64,000 nucleotides of DNA from Planctomycetota bacterium. GTDB lineage: Bacteria > Planctomycetota > UBA8742 > UBA2392. The stretch is taken from assembly GCA_015075515.1 (NCBI GenBank), contig JABTUE010000004.1, positions 1-64,000 of the forward strand, given 5' to 3'. The notes beneath the pieces were generated by a model, which was not told where the DNA came from, searched no databases, and saw only the letters and a list, made by a program, of their open reading frames with translations. The first letter of the stretch is position 1; each line of letters opens with the position of its first letter. Made by a program: the position numbers and the translations under genes. Shown here piece by piece: positions 1 through 8,847 of this stretch.

Positions 1-522
1 AGTACTGACCGTCGGCCCGGCCGGACCGTACACCTGGAGTTCCACGCAGTTGGGGTTGTTGCTCTGGGTTCCGTAAGTGTACAGGTTGTACAACCGGAAC
101 GCCGTTGTGCTGCGCGTCTGGGTAAGGTTCACGGTGTAATACGGCCCGCCGGAGTAGGGAACCGAGATGCTGTAGCGGTGATCGGTAACCCAGGCGCTGC
201 CGTCCCAGTACTGTACATCGGCGCTGTACATGAAACGGGTGGTTGTTGATTCGTAGTAAAAGCGCAACGACGCAATGTTCACGGTGCTGGACCATGTAAG
301 CTGCCAATAAGCCGTGTTGTTGCCGGTACCCGATGAAGTGGAAACCCACGCGTAGATGTTGGCACCCTGCGTGAGCACGTTGTCATTGATGTTCTGCGGG
401 CCGTAGGTGCCGGATCCGCCCGCGGACTGGCTGGCCGTGGCGCTCAGCGCCAGGTTCGTCTGCGCCTGTAAGGACACCACGCCGGCGGCAAGAACCGCCA
501 GCAACACAAGGTAACGCGCCAT
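1..522 (-). CDS. Secreted discoidin-like (F5/8 type C) protein, 3' end outside window
   Basis: The frame is open from the ATG at 522 to the window edge (174 codons), so the gene is partial. Residues 1-21 form a signal peptide ending in AQ, followed by a galactose-binding-like beta-sandwich typical of F5/8 type C domains. It starts NLALSATASQSAGG, has a central YWQLTW strand and ends near VELQVYG at about residue 167. Such domains usually bind carbohydrate or surfaces at the amino end of larger secreted proteins; the partner domain lies outside. A strong AGGAGGAG Shine-Dalgarno sits 6 bases before the ATG and decides the start. Exact ligand unknown. Confidence 0.75.
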   Translation of the reverse strand, partial: MARYLVLLAVLAAGVVSLQAQTNLALSATASQSAGGSGTYGPQNINDNVLTQGANIYAWVSTSSGTGNNTAYWQLTWSSTVNIASLRFYYESTTTRFMYSADVQYWDGSAWVTDHRYSISVPYSGGPYYTVNLTQTRSTTAFRLYNLYTYGTQSNNPNCVELQVYGPAGPTVST

Positions 523-617
523 TGACAGCTCCTCCTGAGCCCACCGGATCCGCCGGCGCGTCCCCACGGGCCGGGCGGATGCCCACATTCGCTTCCCACG
601 TTTGGTGGTAACCGCAT

Positions 618-645
618 GCTATAACGGTGACAGAACCAATATCAA
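618..645 (-). promoter_or_regulatory. Candidate sigma70-type promoter for the discoidin-like gene
   Basis: On the minus strand TTGATA (645-640), a 16-base spacer, then TATAGC (623-618), in an AT-rich patch within otherwise GC-rich DNA. It lies about 95 bases upstream of the ATG at 522. Motif match only. Confidence 0.45.
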
Positions 646-689
646 TGCAATTCTAACCGACACCTTGCACAACCCTTGTGTCATCCCGG

Positions 690-1370
690 TCAGTTGGCCG
701 GCGGGTCGGCGTCAGGGCGCAGCGGCTTGCCGCGCGCGGGCAGCATGGCCTCCAGCTTTGAGATCGTGCGCGCCGCGCGCTCCATGACGTTCAGGCAGGC
801 CAGTTGTTCCAGCTTGAAGTCCGGCGGCAGCGGCAGATAGCCGCAAATCAGGTCTGTCAGCCGCCCCAGTTCGTCCTGGGCCGCCACCAGCTTGCGGAAC
901 TTGTCGGCCTCTTCGCGCAGCAGCGCCAGCGCCAGTGTCTTGAGCTCGGCCATCAGATCCGTGGCCCAGTTGCCGGGCCAGGGCGGCAGAACGTCGGCCA
1001 GCCACAGGGCCTCGAACACGCGATAGCCGCGCACCATGTCAAACTCGCGGGTCAGGCGCGCGCGGCCGATACCCTGAAGCACCAGCATGAAGCGGCCATC
1101 GGGCAGGCGTGAGAACTCGATGATGCGGCCCACGCCGACCACGCGGTGAACCGGCGGGTCGCCCAGTGTTTCGTTGCCGGGCGTGTCCAGCAGCGTGCCC
1201 ATGGCAAAGCAGTGCCGGGCTTCGGGCTGGGCCAGGGTGTCTTCCATCAGCGCGCGATAGCGCGGCTCAAATACATGCAGCGGCAGGTGCGTGTGCGGAA
1301 ACAGCGTCATGCCCGGCAGCGGAAACACCGGGAGGTTCGCAATGTCGGGCAGTCTGGCGGGGTCAGGCAT
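690..1370 (-). CDS. Lon N-terminal (substrate-binding) domain protein
   Basis: A 226-residue protein consisting almost only of the Lon LAN domain. PVFPLPGMTLFPHTHLPLHVFEPRY near residues 14-38 is the family's diagnostic start, and there is no AAA+ or protease domain. Stand-alone proteins of this kind are annotated as peptidase S16 LON-domain proteins; substrate recognition is assumed but the role is not established. The ATG at 1370 overlaps the stop of the upstream gene (1363) by 8 bases, so the two are probably translated together. Confidence 0.85.
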   Translation of the reverse strand: MPDPARLPDIANLPVFPLPGMTLFPHTHLPLHVFEPRYRALMEDTLAQPEARHCFAMGTLLDTPGNETLGDPPVHRVVGVGRIIEFSRLPDGRFMLVLQGIGRARLTREFDMVRGYRVFEALWLADVLPPWPGNWATDLMAELKTLALALLREEADKFRKLVAAQDELGRLTDLICGYLPLPPDFKLEQLACLNVMERAARTISKLEAMLPARGKPLRPDADPPAN

Positions 1371-1770
1371 CGGTCTTGCGTTTCACGTACAGCGCCCGGC
1401 CCTTCTTGAACACCTCGACCAGCCCGAGCTTTTCCAGAATGGGCGGAAAGTAACTGGCCAGGTTGCCGTGGATGCTGAAGCTGCGCAGGAACTCCTCGAG
1501 CGTGTCGGGCTCGGGGATGGTTTCCTCGCGGCAGGGGCCAAGCCGCACCTCGCCCAGACGTTCGATGAACGCCACGGCCTCGGTGATCAGGCGGTCTTTT
1601 TCCCACAGCACCACGTTGGCTTCGTTGTCGAAGTCGCGCGTCTTGTTGCGAAAGCCGACAAAGCAGTGAATGTCGCCGTCGCGCTCAAGCACGTGAAAGG
1701 GCTTCTTCAGGCCGCAGGTCTGGTAGTCGCCCGCCAGCGGTGTCTTGAGGGCTTCTTGCACGGTGGGCAT
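1363..1770 (-). CDS. Conserved hypothetical protein upstream of Lon-domain gene
   Basis: A 135-residue soluble protein I do not recognise. The ATG at 1770 (MPTVQEALKT) is preferred over an upstream in-frame start at 1815 because CGGAGAA lies just before it. No signal peptide or membrane segment is visible. Sequence such as LEEFLRSFSIHGNLASYFPPILEKLGLV suggests a small mixed alpha/beta fold. It overlaps the start of the Lon-domain gene by 8 bases, implying a two-gene operon. Function unknown. Confidence 0.7.
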   Translation of the reverse strand: MPTVQEALKTPLAGDYQTCGLKKPFHVLERDGDIHCFVGFRNKTRDFDNEANVVLWEKDRLITEAVAFIERLGEVRLGPCREETIPEPDTLEEFLRSFSIHGNLASYFPPILEKLGLVEVFKKGRALYVKRKTDA

Positions 1771-1838
1771 GGATTCTCCGGGATGAAAGCCTAGGCGTGT
1801 CGGGCGCGCAAACAAGGGCGGTGTGCGACTATAAACCC

Positions 1839-1866
1839 TTGAGACACAAGGCTCAGGCGCTATGCT
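1839..1866 (+). promoter_or_regulatory. Candidate promoter of the liv operon
   Basis: TTGAGA (1839-1844), a 16-base spacer, then TATGCT (1861-1866), 55 bases before the livK ATG at 1921. Motif match only. Confidence 0.5.
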
Positions 1867-1920
1867 CGCGCCACCGTGCCGGGAAGCCGGCTTTTGTTTG
1901 AGTTCCTATCGGAGCATGCG

Positions 1921-3075
1921 ATGCGCAAGGCATTGGGCGTGTTGGCGTTGATGGCCGTGGCGTTGGCCGCCGGTTGCGGCACCAAGATCGGCCCCGGCTT
2001 TGACGACAAGGAAGTCAACCTGGGGCTGTTTGTCAGTACCTCGGGCGAAATTGCCACCTTTGGCGAGGACACCAAAAAGGGCGTTGAACTGGCGATTGAG
2101 GAAATCAACGCCGCCGGCGGCATCAAGGGCAAGAAGATCAAGCTGACCCACTACGACACCGCCAGCAAACCCGAGGAAGGCAAGGCCGCAGCCACCAAGC
2201 TGGCCACCCAGGACGGCGTGTTTGTGGCCATGGGCGCTGTGGCTTCGGGCATCAGCCTTGCCGCGGCACCGGAGTTCCAGAAGTACGGCATCCCCATGAT
2301 TTCGCCCTCCAGCACCAACCCCACGGTGACCGAGCAGGGCAACTACATCTTCCGCATCTGCTATCTGGACGACTTCCAGGGTGCGGCCTGCGCCGTGTTT
2401 GCCATGAACGACCTCAAGGCCAAAAAGGCCGCGATCCTGCAGAACCAGGACGACGCCTACAGCACCGGCCTGGCGGATTTCTTCGAGGCCCGGTTCAAAA
2501 AGGCCGGCGGCACAGTGGTGGCCAAAGAGAGCTACAAAAAAGGCACGACCGACTTCAACACCCAGGTCACCAACATCAAGGCCAAGTCGCCCGACGTGGT
2601 GTTTCTGCCGTGCTATTACAACGATGCGGCGCTGATCGCCCAGCAGTGCCGCGCCCAGGGCCTGAACGTGCCGCTTCTGGGCGGCGACGGCTGGGAAAGT
2701 GACAAGCTGGTGCCCAACGCCAAGGGCGCGCTGGAGGGCTGCTATTTCGGCAACCACTACGCCGAGGCCGACGAGAACGCCAGGGTGAAGGCCTTTGTCG
2801 AGGCCTACCGCAAGAAGTACGGCAACGCGCCCAGCAGCCTGGCGGCGCTGGGCTATGACGTGGTGTACGTGGTGAAGAAGGCGATTGAAGACGCGGGCGA
2901 GTTTGATCGCGCCAAGGTGCGCGACGCGCTGGCGAAGCTGAAGGGTTTTGAGGGCGTGACGGGCAAGTTTGACATTGATGAAAGGCGCGACGCGCGCAAG
3001 TCCATCAGCATGCTCAAGATTGAAGGCGAGAAGTTCAAGTTCGTGCGCCAGATCAACCCGTCCGAGGTTGAATAG
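1921..3075 (+). CDS. livK: Branched-chain amino acid ABC transporter, substrate-binding lipoprotein
   Basis: A 384-residue periplasmic-binding-protein type I. A short signal peptide ends in LAAGC, a lipobox, so the mature protein should be lipid-anchored at Cys14. The body has the Leu/Ile/Val-binding fold: VNLGLFVSTSGEIATFGEDTKKGVELAIEEINAAGGIKG near residues 22-60 and GLNVPLLGGDGW near residue 250. It captures a branched-chain amino acid or another small ligand (these systems also carry amides, urea and aromatic acids) and delivers it to LivHM. The ATG at 1921 is chosen for its signal peptide and the CGGAG upstream. First gene of livKHMGF. Confidence 0.9.
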   Translation: MRKALGVLALMAVALAAGCGTKIGPGFDDKEVNLGLFVSTSGEIATFGEDTKKGVELAIEEINAAGGIKGKKIKLTHYDTASKPEEGKAAATKLATQDGVFVAMGAVASGISLAAAPEFQKYGIPMISPSSTNPTVTEQGNYIFRICYLDDFQGAACAVFAMNDLKAKKAAILQNQDDAYSTGLADFFEARFKKAGGTVVAKESYKKGTTDFNTQVTNIKAKSPDVVFLPCYYNDAALIAQQCRAQGLNVPLLGGDGWESDKLVPNAKGALEGCYFGNHYAEADENARVKAFVEAYRKKYGNAPSSLAALGYDVVYVVKKAIEDAGEFDRAKVRDALAKLKGFEGVTGKFDIDERRDARKSISMLKIEGEKFKFVRQINPSEVE

Positions 3076-3137
3076 GCGCAAGGCGATGGGCGCTGACGCC
3101 GGAGCCGCCTGGTTCCGGCGTTGTGCTTGGGGCTGAG

Positions 3138-4082
3138 ATGCAGTTGTTGCTGGAATCCGGCGATTTTCTGGCCCGCCTGCTGCAGCAGTGCGCCAACGGC
3201 GTGGCCAAGGGCAGCGTGTACGCGCTGGTGGCCGTGGGCTACACCATGGTCTATGGCGTGCTGCAGTTGATCAACTTTGCCCATTCCGATGTCTACATGC
3301 TGGGCGCCTATTTCAGCTATTACCCCGCCAGGTGGCTGGGCTACATGCCCGACGGCGCCGAAAAACCGAAAGTGCCGCTGTATGTGCTTGGGCTGGCGTT
3401 TGCCTTTGCCGTTACGGCCTGTGCCTGCACCGGCATGCTGATCGAGCGCCTGGCCTACCGGCCGCTGCGCAATGCCAGCCGCCTGGCGGCGCTGATCACG
3501 GCCATCGGCGTGTCCATCTTTCTTCAGAACGCGGGCCAGATGGTGTTCACGTCCGAGGTCAAAAGTTTCCCGCGCTATGTGGACCAGACATCGGTTCCGC
3601 TGGGTCCGATTGCCGTGGCCAACACCAGCCTGATCATTGTCGTGGTTGCGGCGCTGATGGTCGGCGGGCTGCACCTGTTCGTCCAGCGCACACGCACCGG
3701 CGCGGCCATGCGCGCCTGCAGCCACGACATGCGCACCGCGCGGCTGATGGGCGTCAACGTCAACGCCACCATCAGCCTGACCTTTGCCATCGGCAGCGCC
3801 ATGGCCGCGGTGGGGGGCATGCTGATTGCCATGGACCAGCCGCGCCTCACGCCCACCATGGGCCTGCTGATGGGTTTAAAAGCCTTTGTGGCGGCGGTTC
3901 TGGGCGGCATTGGCAGCATTCCCGGCGCGGCGCTGGGCGGGTTGCTGCTGGGTGTGGCCGAAAGTGTCGTGGGCACCTGGAACACCACCTATGCCGACGC
4001 CGTGGCCTTTGTGGCCCTGATTGTCGTGCTGCTGGTCAAGCCTTCGGGCATTCTGGGCAAGGCCGGGCGGGAGAAGGTGTAA
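3138..4082 (+). CDS. livH: Branched-chain amino acid ABC transporter permease LivH
   Basis: A 314-residue integral membrane protein with about eight hydrophobic segments. The LivH start is typical: NGVAKGSVYALVAVGYTMVYGVLQLINFAHSD. The C-terminal permease loop GLKAFVAAVLGGIGSIPGAALGG is also typical. It forms the inner-membrane channel with LivM. A GTG at 3123 is in frame, but the ATG at 3138 gives the more usual amino terminus. Its stop overlaps the livM start (TAATG), indicating coupling. Confidence 0.9.
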   Translation: MQLLLESGDFLARLLQQCANGVAKGSVYALVAVGYTMVYGVLQLINFAHSDVYMLGAYFSYYPARWLGYMPDGAEKPKVPLYVLGLAFAFAVTACACTGMLIERLAYRPLRNASRLAALITAIGVSIFLQNAGQMVFTSEVKSFPRYVDQTSVPLGPIAVANTSLIIVVVAALMVGGLHLFVQRTRTGAAMRACSHDMRTARLMGVNVNATISLTFAIGSAMAAVGGMLIAMDQPRLTPTMGLLMGLKAFVAAVLGGIGSIPGAALGGLLLGVAESVVGTWNTTYADAVAFVALIVVLLVKPSGILGKAGREKV

Positions 4083-5095
4083 TGCTGCGCACGGCGGGCA
4101 TTCTTGCGGCGGGGCTGGCGGCGGCGTTTGCGCTGAACCTGCTGGTTGCAAACGCGATTCCGCCGTATCCGGCGCTGGTCATCAACCTGTGCGGGATCTC
4201 GATCATCCTGGCGGTCAGCCTGAACGTGATCAACGGCCTGACCGGCCAGTTCAGCCTGGGCCACGCGGGTTTCATGGCGATTGGCGCCTATGTGTCGGCG
4301 TATTTCACGACCACGCTGCGTTACTTTGACCCCGAGGCCGCGCGGTACATCAGCCAGGCGCCGCTGCTGGACGGGCTGTGGGGGTTTCCGCTGGCGCTGA
4401 TGGCCGGCGGTATCGCAGCGGCGGTGGCGGGGCTTGTGGTGGGCATTCCGACGCTGCGGCTCAAGGGTGATTATCTGGCGATTGCCACGCTGGGGTTTGG
4501 CGAAATCGTGACGATCCTGCTGGCCAACTTCCGCCAGGTAGGCGGCACCAAGGGGCTGACCAGCATTCCGGGCCACGCCGACACGTTCTGGATCTACGGC
4601 GCGGCGTCGGTGTGCATTACGTTCAGCCTGTTTTTCCAGCGCAGCACGTTCGGCCGCGCGCTGATCGCGATTCGTGAAAACGAACTGGCCGCCGAGGTCA
4701 TGGGCATTGGCGCCGCGCGCATGAAGGTGATCGCGTTCATTTACGGCGCGTTCTTTGCGGGCATTGCCGGCGGGCTGTTCGCGCACCTGATGCTTTCGAT
4801 CAGCCCGGCCAACTTCGGGTTCATGAAGTCCGTCGAGGTTGTGGTCATGCTGGTGCTGGGCGGGCTGGGCAGCATGACCGGCGCGGTGGTGGGGGCGGTA
4901 ATCCTTACGATTCTGCCCGAGGCGCTGCGCGACATTGAACGCGAAGTGAACCTTTCCGGCCTGCGCATGGCGCTGTATGCGCTGATCCTGATTCTGCTGA
5001 TGCTGTTCCGGCCCCAGGGCATTTTCGGCCAGCGCGAACTGTCGCTGAAGCTGCTGCGGCGCCTGGTGCCCGGCCGGCGCAAGGAGTCGCCTTGA
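4082..5095 (+). CDS. livM: Branched-chain amino acid ABC transporter permease LivM
   Basis: A 337-residue permease with about nine membrane segments. Family signatures are LNVINGLTGQFSLGHAGFMAIGAY near residue 50, GDYLAIATLGFGEI near 135, and the coupling region GLGSMTGAVVGAVILTILPEALR near 265-290. It pairs with LivH to form the translocation pathway. The start ATG overlaps the livH stop and the end overlaps the livG start, so expression is tightly coupled. Confidence 0.9.
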   Translation: MLRTAGILAAGLAAAFALNLLVANAIPPYPALVINLCGISIILAVSLNVINGLTGQFSLGHAGFMAIGAYVSAYFTTTLRYFDPEAARYISQAPLLDGLWGFPLALMAGGIAAAVAGLVVGIPTLRLKGDYLAIATLGFGEIVTILLANFRQVGGTKGLTSIPGHADTFWIYGAASVCITFSLFFQRSTFGRALIAIRENELAAEVMGIGAARMKVIAFIYGAFFAGIAGGLFAHLMLSISPANFGFMKSVEVVVMLVLGGLGSMTGAVVGAVILTILPEALRDIEREVNLSGLRMALYALILILLMLFRPQGIFGQRELSLKLLRRLVPGRRKESP

Positions 5096-5856
5096 ACGCC
5101 CTGCTGGAAACCCGGCTGCTTACCATCCGCTTCGGCGGCCTGTGCGCCGTGGACTGCTGCGACCTGGCAATCGCGCCGGGGCAACTGTTCGGGCTGATCG
5201 GCCCCAACGGCGCGGGCAAAACCACCGTGTTCAACATGATCACCGGCGTGTACCTGCCCAGCGAGGGCACCGTTCACTTCGACGGCAGGCTGATCAACGG
5301 CCGCAGCCCGGTGCAGGTGGCGCGCATGGGCATTTCGCGCACGTTTCAGAACATCCGGCTGTTTGACGAACTCAGCGTGCTGGAAAACGCCATGACCGGC
5401 GCCCACCAGCACGCCCGCATCAACCTGTTCGACAGCCTGCTGCGCACGCGCCGCCACCACCGCGAAGAACAGCGCCAGCGCGACAAGGCCTACCGGCTGC
5501 TGCAATTCATGGGGCTTGAGGACCGCGCGGGCCTGCCCGCCAAAGCCCTGCCCTACGGCCACCGGCGGCGGCTGGAAATCGCCCGCGCCCTGGCGACAGA
5601 GCCGAAACTGCTGTGCCTGGATGAACCCGCCGCGGGCATGAACACCGGCGAAAAGGCCGAACTGGCGGTGTTGATCCGGCGCATCCGCGACGAGCTGGGC
5701 GTCACCGTGCTGCTGATTGAACATGACATGAAGCTGGTGATGGGCATCTGCGAAATCATCCAGGTGCTGGAATACGGCAAAACGATCGCGCGCGGCACGC
5801 CGGCGGAGATCCAGCGTGACCCCAGGGTGATCGCGGCCTATCTGGGGGGCGCCTGA
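5092..5856 (+). CDS. livG: Branched-chain amino acid ABC transporter ATPase LivG
   Basis: A 254-residue ATPase. Walker A is GPNGAGKT near residue 38. The family-typical signature is LPYGHRRRLEIARAL rather than LSGGQ. Walker B is LLCLDEPAAGMN, and the switch His lies in LLIEHDMKLVM. Translation appears to start at TTG (5092), whose last bases overlap the livM TGA, with AAGGAG 5 bases upstream. A TTG start within a tight operon often tunes stoichiometry, though that is inference. Confidence 0.9.
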   Translation: MNALLETRLLTIRFGGLCAVDCCDLAIAPGQLFGLIGPNGAGKTTVFNMITGVYLPSEGTVHFDGRLINGRSPVQVARMGISRTFQNIRLFDELSVLENAMTGAHQHARINLFDSLLRTRRHHREEQRQRDKAYRLLQFMGLEDRAGLPAKALPYGHRRRLEIARALATEPKLLCLDEPAAGMNTGEKAELAVLIRRIRDELGVTVLLIEHDMKLVMGICEIIQVLEYGKTIARGTPAEIQRDPRVIAAYLGGA

Positions 5857-5857
5857 C

Positions 5858-6577
5858 GTGGCCGACCCGGTGCTGCAACTGGCCGATGTCAACGTGTACT
5901 ACGGCGCGGTTCACGCGCTGCGCGGTGTTTCGCTGCGCGTGGACGAAGGCGAAGTCGTCACCCTGATCGGCGGCAACGGCGCCGGCAAGACCACCACCCT
6001 GGCCACGGCCTGTGGTCTGTTGCGGCCGCGCTCGGGTACTGTCACCTACCGCGGGCGCGACCTGGCGGGCGTGCCCACGCACAAACTGGTGGCCCAGGGG
6101 CTGGTCATGGCGCCCGAGGGTCGCGGGATTTTCCCCAACCTTACCGTCGAAGAAAACCTGATGCTGGGCGCCTATTCGCGCCGCGACAAGGCCGGCGTGG
6201 CGGCCGACCTCAGGCGCGGGTTCGAGCTTTTTCCGCGCCTGGCCGAACGCCGCAAACAGCGCGGCGGCACGCTTTCGGGCGGCGAACAGCAGATGTTGTC
6301 TATCGCCCGTGCGCTGATGGCGCGGCCCAGGCTGCTGCTGCTGGACGAGCCGAGCCTTGGCCTGGCGCCGCTGGTGACCCAGGCGATTTTCGCCACGATT
6401 GACCGGATCAACAAAGAGGGCGTGACGATTTTGCTGGTCGAACAGAACGCCAACATGGCGCTGCGGCACAGCCACCGGGCCTACGTGATTGAAACCGGCG
6501 AGATCCAGTTTTCAGGCCCAAGCGCCGAACTGCGCACCGACCCCAGGGTCAAAGCCGCCTACCTGGGCGAGGGGTAA
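5858..6577 (+). CDS. livF: Branched-chain amino acid ABC transporter ATPase LivF
   Basis: A 239-residue second ATPase of the system. Walker A is GGNGAGKTTTLATACGLL near residue 37, the signature is LSGGEQQMLSIARALMARP, Walker B is LLLLDEPSLGLAP, and the switch region is ILLVEQNANMAL. It heterodimerises with LivG to drive LivHM. GTG start, one base after the livG stop region. Last gene of the operon; no clear terminator follows. Confidence 0.9.
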   Translation: MADPVLQLADVNVYYGAVHALRGVSLRVDEGEVVTLIGGNGAGKTTTLATACGLLRPRSGTVTYRGRDLAGVPTHKLVAQGLVMAPEGRGIFPNLTVEENLMLGAYSRRDKAGVAADLRRGFELFPRLAERRKQRGGTLSGGEQQMLSIARALMARPRLLLLDEPSLGLAPLVTQAIFATIDRINKEGVTILLVEQNANMALRHSHRAYVIETGEIQFSGPSAELRTDPRVKAAYLGEG

Positions 6578-6722
6578 GCGGCGTTGGGGGCGCAGGCATC
6601 TTGTCTGCGATTGCAACGACACACTATTTGGGGCAGCAGGCCAGAGACCCGCGCCCCCCTTTTGCCGATGCGCACAGGTTGGGGGTGATGCTCCGCCCCT
6701 GCGATGCCAGTTCATTGCATGT

Positions 6723-6751
6723 TTGCGAACGGCGCCCCGGTGCCCTACACT
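6723..6751 (+). promoter_or_regulatory. Candidate promoter upstream of the secretin-N-domain gene
   Basis: TTGCGA (6723-6728), a 17-base spacer, then TACACT (6746-6751), 43 bases before the ATG at 6795. It lies in the 217-base gap after livF, in which nothing else was seen. Confidence 0.45.
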
Positions 6752-6794
6752 CTGGGGGTCACACCCCGATCTCCAATCCCCTTGGAGCCTGCGT

Positions 6795-7478
6795 ATGAAA
6801 CGGTGGATTCCCTGCATTGCTTTGCTGGCCGCGCTTGGGGGCGCGCCGCTTGTCGCCCAGGACAAGAACGCCAAAGACGACGCCACGTACCGCAAAATGG
6901 AATCTCAGCTTGAGTCCACGGTGCTGGCGACTCTGGCCTATGAAGACGCCGATGTCGTGGACGTGGTCAAGGACATCGCCAAAAAGGCCCGTGTCACCAT
7001 CGTCTGGGACAAAGAGGCGCTCAAGGGCGTCTCCGAAGACGACCGCAAGATCACGCTGGAGCTTGCCGACATCAAGGCCAGCAACGCGCTTAACATCGTG
7101 CTGGACCAGGTGAAGCTGAAAAAGGCCTACAAGAACGGCGTGCTGTACCTGACGACCGAAGAAAAGGCCCAGGAAGCGACGATCACCAAGACCTACGACG
7201 TGCGCGACATCACCGTGCGGATTGAAGACTTCCCGGCGCCGCGCATCCGGCTCAAGGCCGCCGACGACAGCACCTCGGGCCCGGTCATTGAACTGCCGCC
7301 CGACAAGGAGCCCGTGGTCGCCGACGACATCGTCGAGCTGATCGAGGAAAGCATCAAGGCCGACTGGGGCGGCAAGCACGCCGTCAAGGTGGTCAAGGGC
7401 AACCTGATCGTGACCGCGCCGCGCAACGTGCACAAGGAAGTGGATGCCCTGCTGGCGCAACTGCGCAGCGCCAAGTAA
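6795..7478 (+). CDS. Secreted stand-alone secretin N-domain (STN-like) protein
   Basis: A 227-residue exported protein with a signal peptide (residues 1-20, ending LVAQ). The part near 45-110 reads VVDVVKDIAKKARVTIVWD then ITLELADIKASNALNIVLDQ, the pattern of a secretin/TonB short N-terminal domain. The second half (TYDVRDITVRIEDFPAPRIRLKAADDSTSG) matches the middle of the large secretin at 33767-36508 almost motif for motif, but there is no outer-membrane pore domain. It may be an accessory or assembly partner of that secretin. TTGGAG precedes the ATG. The function is inferred. Confidence 0.75.
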   Translation: MKRWIPCIALLAALGGAPLVAQDKNAKDDATYRKMESQLESTVLATLAYEDADVVDVVKDIAKKARVTIVWDKEALKGVSEDDRKITLELADIKASNALNIVLDQVKLKKAYKNGVLYLTTEEKAQEATITKTYDVRDITVRIEDFPAPRIRLKAADDSTSGPVIELPPDKEPVVADDIVELIEESIKADWGGKHAVKVVKGNLIVTAPRNVHKEVDALLAQLRSAK

Positions 7479-7495
7479 CCGCGTCTGTCGTGTCA

Positions 7496-7528
7496 ACGGG
7501 GCCGCCGCGCGCGGCCCCGTTTGCGTTG
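7496..7528 (+). terminator. Rho-independent terminator
   Basis: A nine-pair stem ACGGGGCCG/CGGCCCCGT (7496-7504 and 7512-7520) followed by TTGCGTTG, just after the stop at 7478. Confidence 0.7.
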
Positions 7529-7578
7529 CTCTGGTGCGCCGCTCTGGTGCGCCGCCGGCCTTACGCTAGACTGCGGCC

Positions 7579-8241
7579 ATGAGCGACGACGCGCCGCAGG
7601 CCGAATTTGAAATCAGCCGCAAGGCCGCCCGTCGCGCCCAGATCACGCTGAATGTGCTGGTGGTGCTCAGCGCCGTCGCGGCGTCGGTGTTTTTTGTCTA
7701 TGTGCTGCACAACCTGCGCCCGTTCGGCAAACGCGACGTGCCGGCGGTGAATGTTCCCACCAGCGCCGTGGGGCCCGCCGTGGGCCTGCTGCGCACGGAC
7801 AAGGCCGCAACGCTGTTTGTGGAACTGCGCGACGTGGACGACGCCGCCGGCTACCGCGACACGCTGAGCCAGTCCATGGCCCGCGCGCTGGGCATTGCGC
7901 GGCCGGGCCGGCTGTACCGGCTGCTGCTGCGCAACGCGGGCAAGGAAGCCGTGGAGATCCGCCAGCCCGCGCTGGCCGTGCGCGACAAAAACGGGCGCGA
8001 CTGGGTGCTGCGCTGGCTGGCCGATGTGGCCGACGCCGGCACGGCCACGGCCTACGGGCGCATGCTGCTGGCCCAGGGCGTGGCGGACGGCCAACTGGGG
8101 CCCGGCGAATCGCGCCAACTGCTGGCGTTCATTGAAGGCGAGCCGCCGCCGGCCGAACAGTTCCACAGCGCCGAACTGACCGCCCAGGGCGGCCTGCGGG
8201 CGAAACTGGAACACCAGGAAGTGAGGGTAAGCGCGCCATGA
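7579..8241 (+). CDS. Single-pass membrane-anchored protein of unknown function
   Basis: A 220-residue protein. After a short charged cytoplasmic start, residues 22-45 form one hydrophobic helix (ITLNVLVVLSAVAASVFFVYVL), leaving about 170 residues probably in the periplasm. The soluble part is beta-rich (LFVELRDVDDAAG, RLYRLLLRNAGKEAVEIRQPALAVRD). No family recognised. Its stop overlaps the ATG of the NUDIX gene (ATGA at 8238-8241), so the two are translationally coupled. Confidence 0.7.
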   Translation: MSDDAPQAEFEISRKAARRAQITLNVLVVLSAVAASVFFVYVLHNLRPFGKRDVPAVNVPTSAVGPAVGLLRTDKAATLFVELRDVDDAAGYRDTLSQSMARALGIARPGRLYRLLLRNAGKEAVEIRQPALAVRDKNGRDWVLRWLADVADAGTATAYGRMLLAQGVADGQLGPGESRQLLAFIEGEPPPAEQFHSAELTAQGGLRAKLEHQEVRVSAP

Positions 8242-8780
8242 TGCAGCTTGGACGCCAGCAGGTGTACCGGGGCCGCGCCTTTGCGGTTGCCAGCGTCACG
8301 CTGAAAACCGGCGACGGCCGCGAAGTGGTCCGCGACGTGATTGAGCACCCCGGCGCCGCCTGCGTAATTCCGATGCTCGACAAGGACACCGTGCTGTTGA
8401 TCGAGCAATGGCGCATCGGCGCCAAACGCCCGCTGTGGGAGATCCCGGCCGGCACGCTGGACCCCGGCGAAGACCCGCTGGCCTGCGCCGCCCGCGAGCT
8501 GGAAGAAGAAACCGGCTACAAGGCCGGCAAGCTGGAGCACCTGTTCACGTTCTTTCCCAGTCCCGGCATTCTGGACGAAAAGATGCACATCTTTCTGGCC
8601 ACGGAACTGACCAGGGGCCGGACGAAGTTCGACGAAGACGAACAGATTACGGCCAAAGCCTTCAGCTTCCGTGACCTGCGCATGCAGCTTAAGGCCAACA
8701 ACATCAAGGACGGCAAGACGATTGCCGCGCTGGGCTACCTGTTCACGTTCAAGCCCTGGCTGGGCGCGGAAGGCGCATGA
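8238..8780 (+). CDS. nudF: NUDIX hydrolase, ADP-ribose pyrophosphatase-like
   Basis: A 180-residue enzyme. The complete NUDIX box lies near residues 75-97 (GTLDPGED, then REL, then EEETGY), with the catalytic and metal-binding glutamates present. The preceding LIEQWRIGAKRPLWEIPAG is typical of ADP-ribose pyrophosphatases (NudF/YqkG type), which hydrolyse ADP-ribose to AMP and ribose 5-phosphate. The substrate is assigned by similarity; other nucleoside-diphosphate sugars are possible. Four-base overlap with the upstream membrane protein gene. Confidence 0.85.
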   Translation: MMQLGRQQVYRGRAFAVASVTLKTGDGREVVRDVIEHPGAACVIPMLDKDTVLLIEQWRIGAKRPLWEIPAGTLDPGEDPLACAARELEEETGYKAGKLEHLFTFFPSPGILDEKMHIFLATELTRGRTKFDEDEQITAKAFSFRDLRMQLKANNIKDGKTIAALGYLFTFKPWLGAEGA

Positions 8781-8847
8781 TTTTTGCGGCGCGCGGAACC
8801 TTTGGCGCGCAATGGGGTTCAGTTGGTACACGACAGGAGACCCTGCC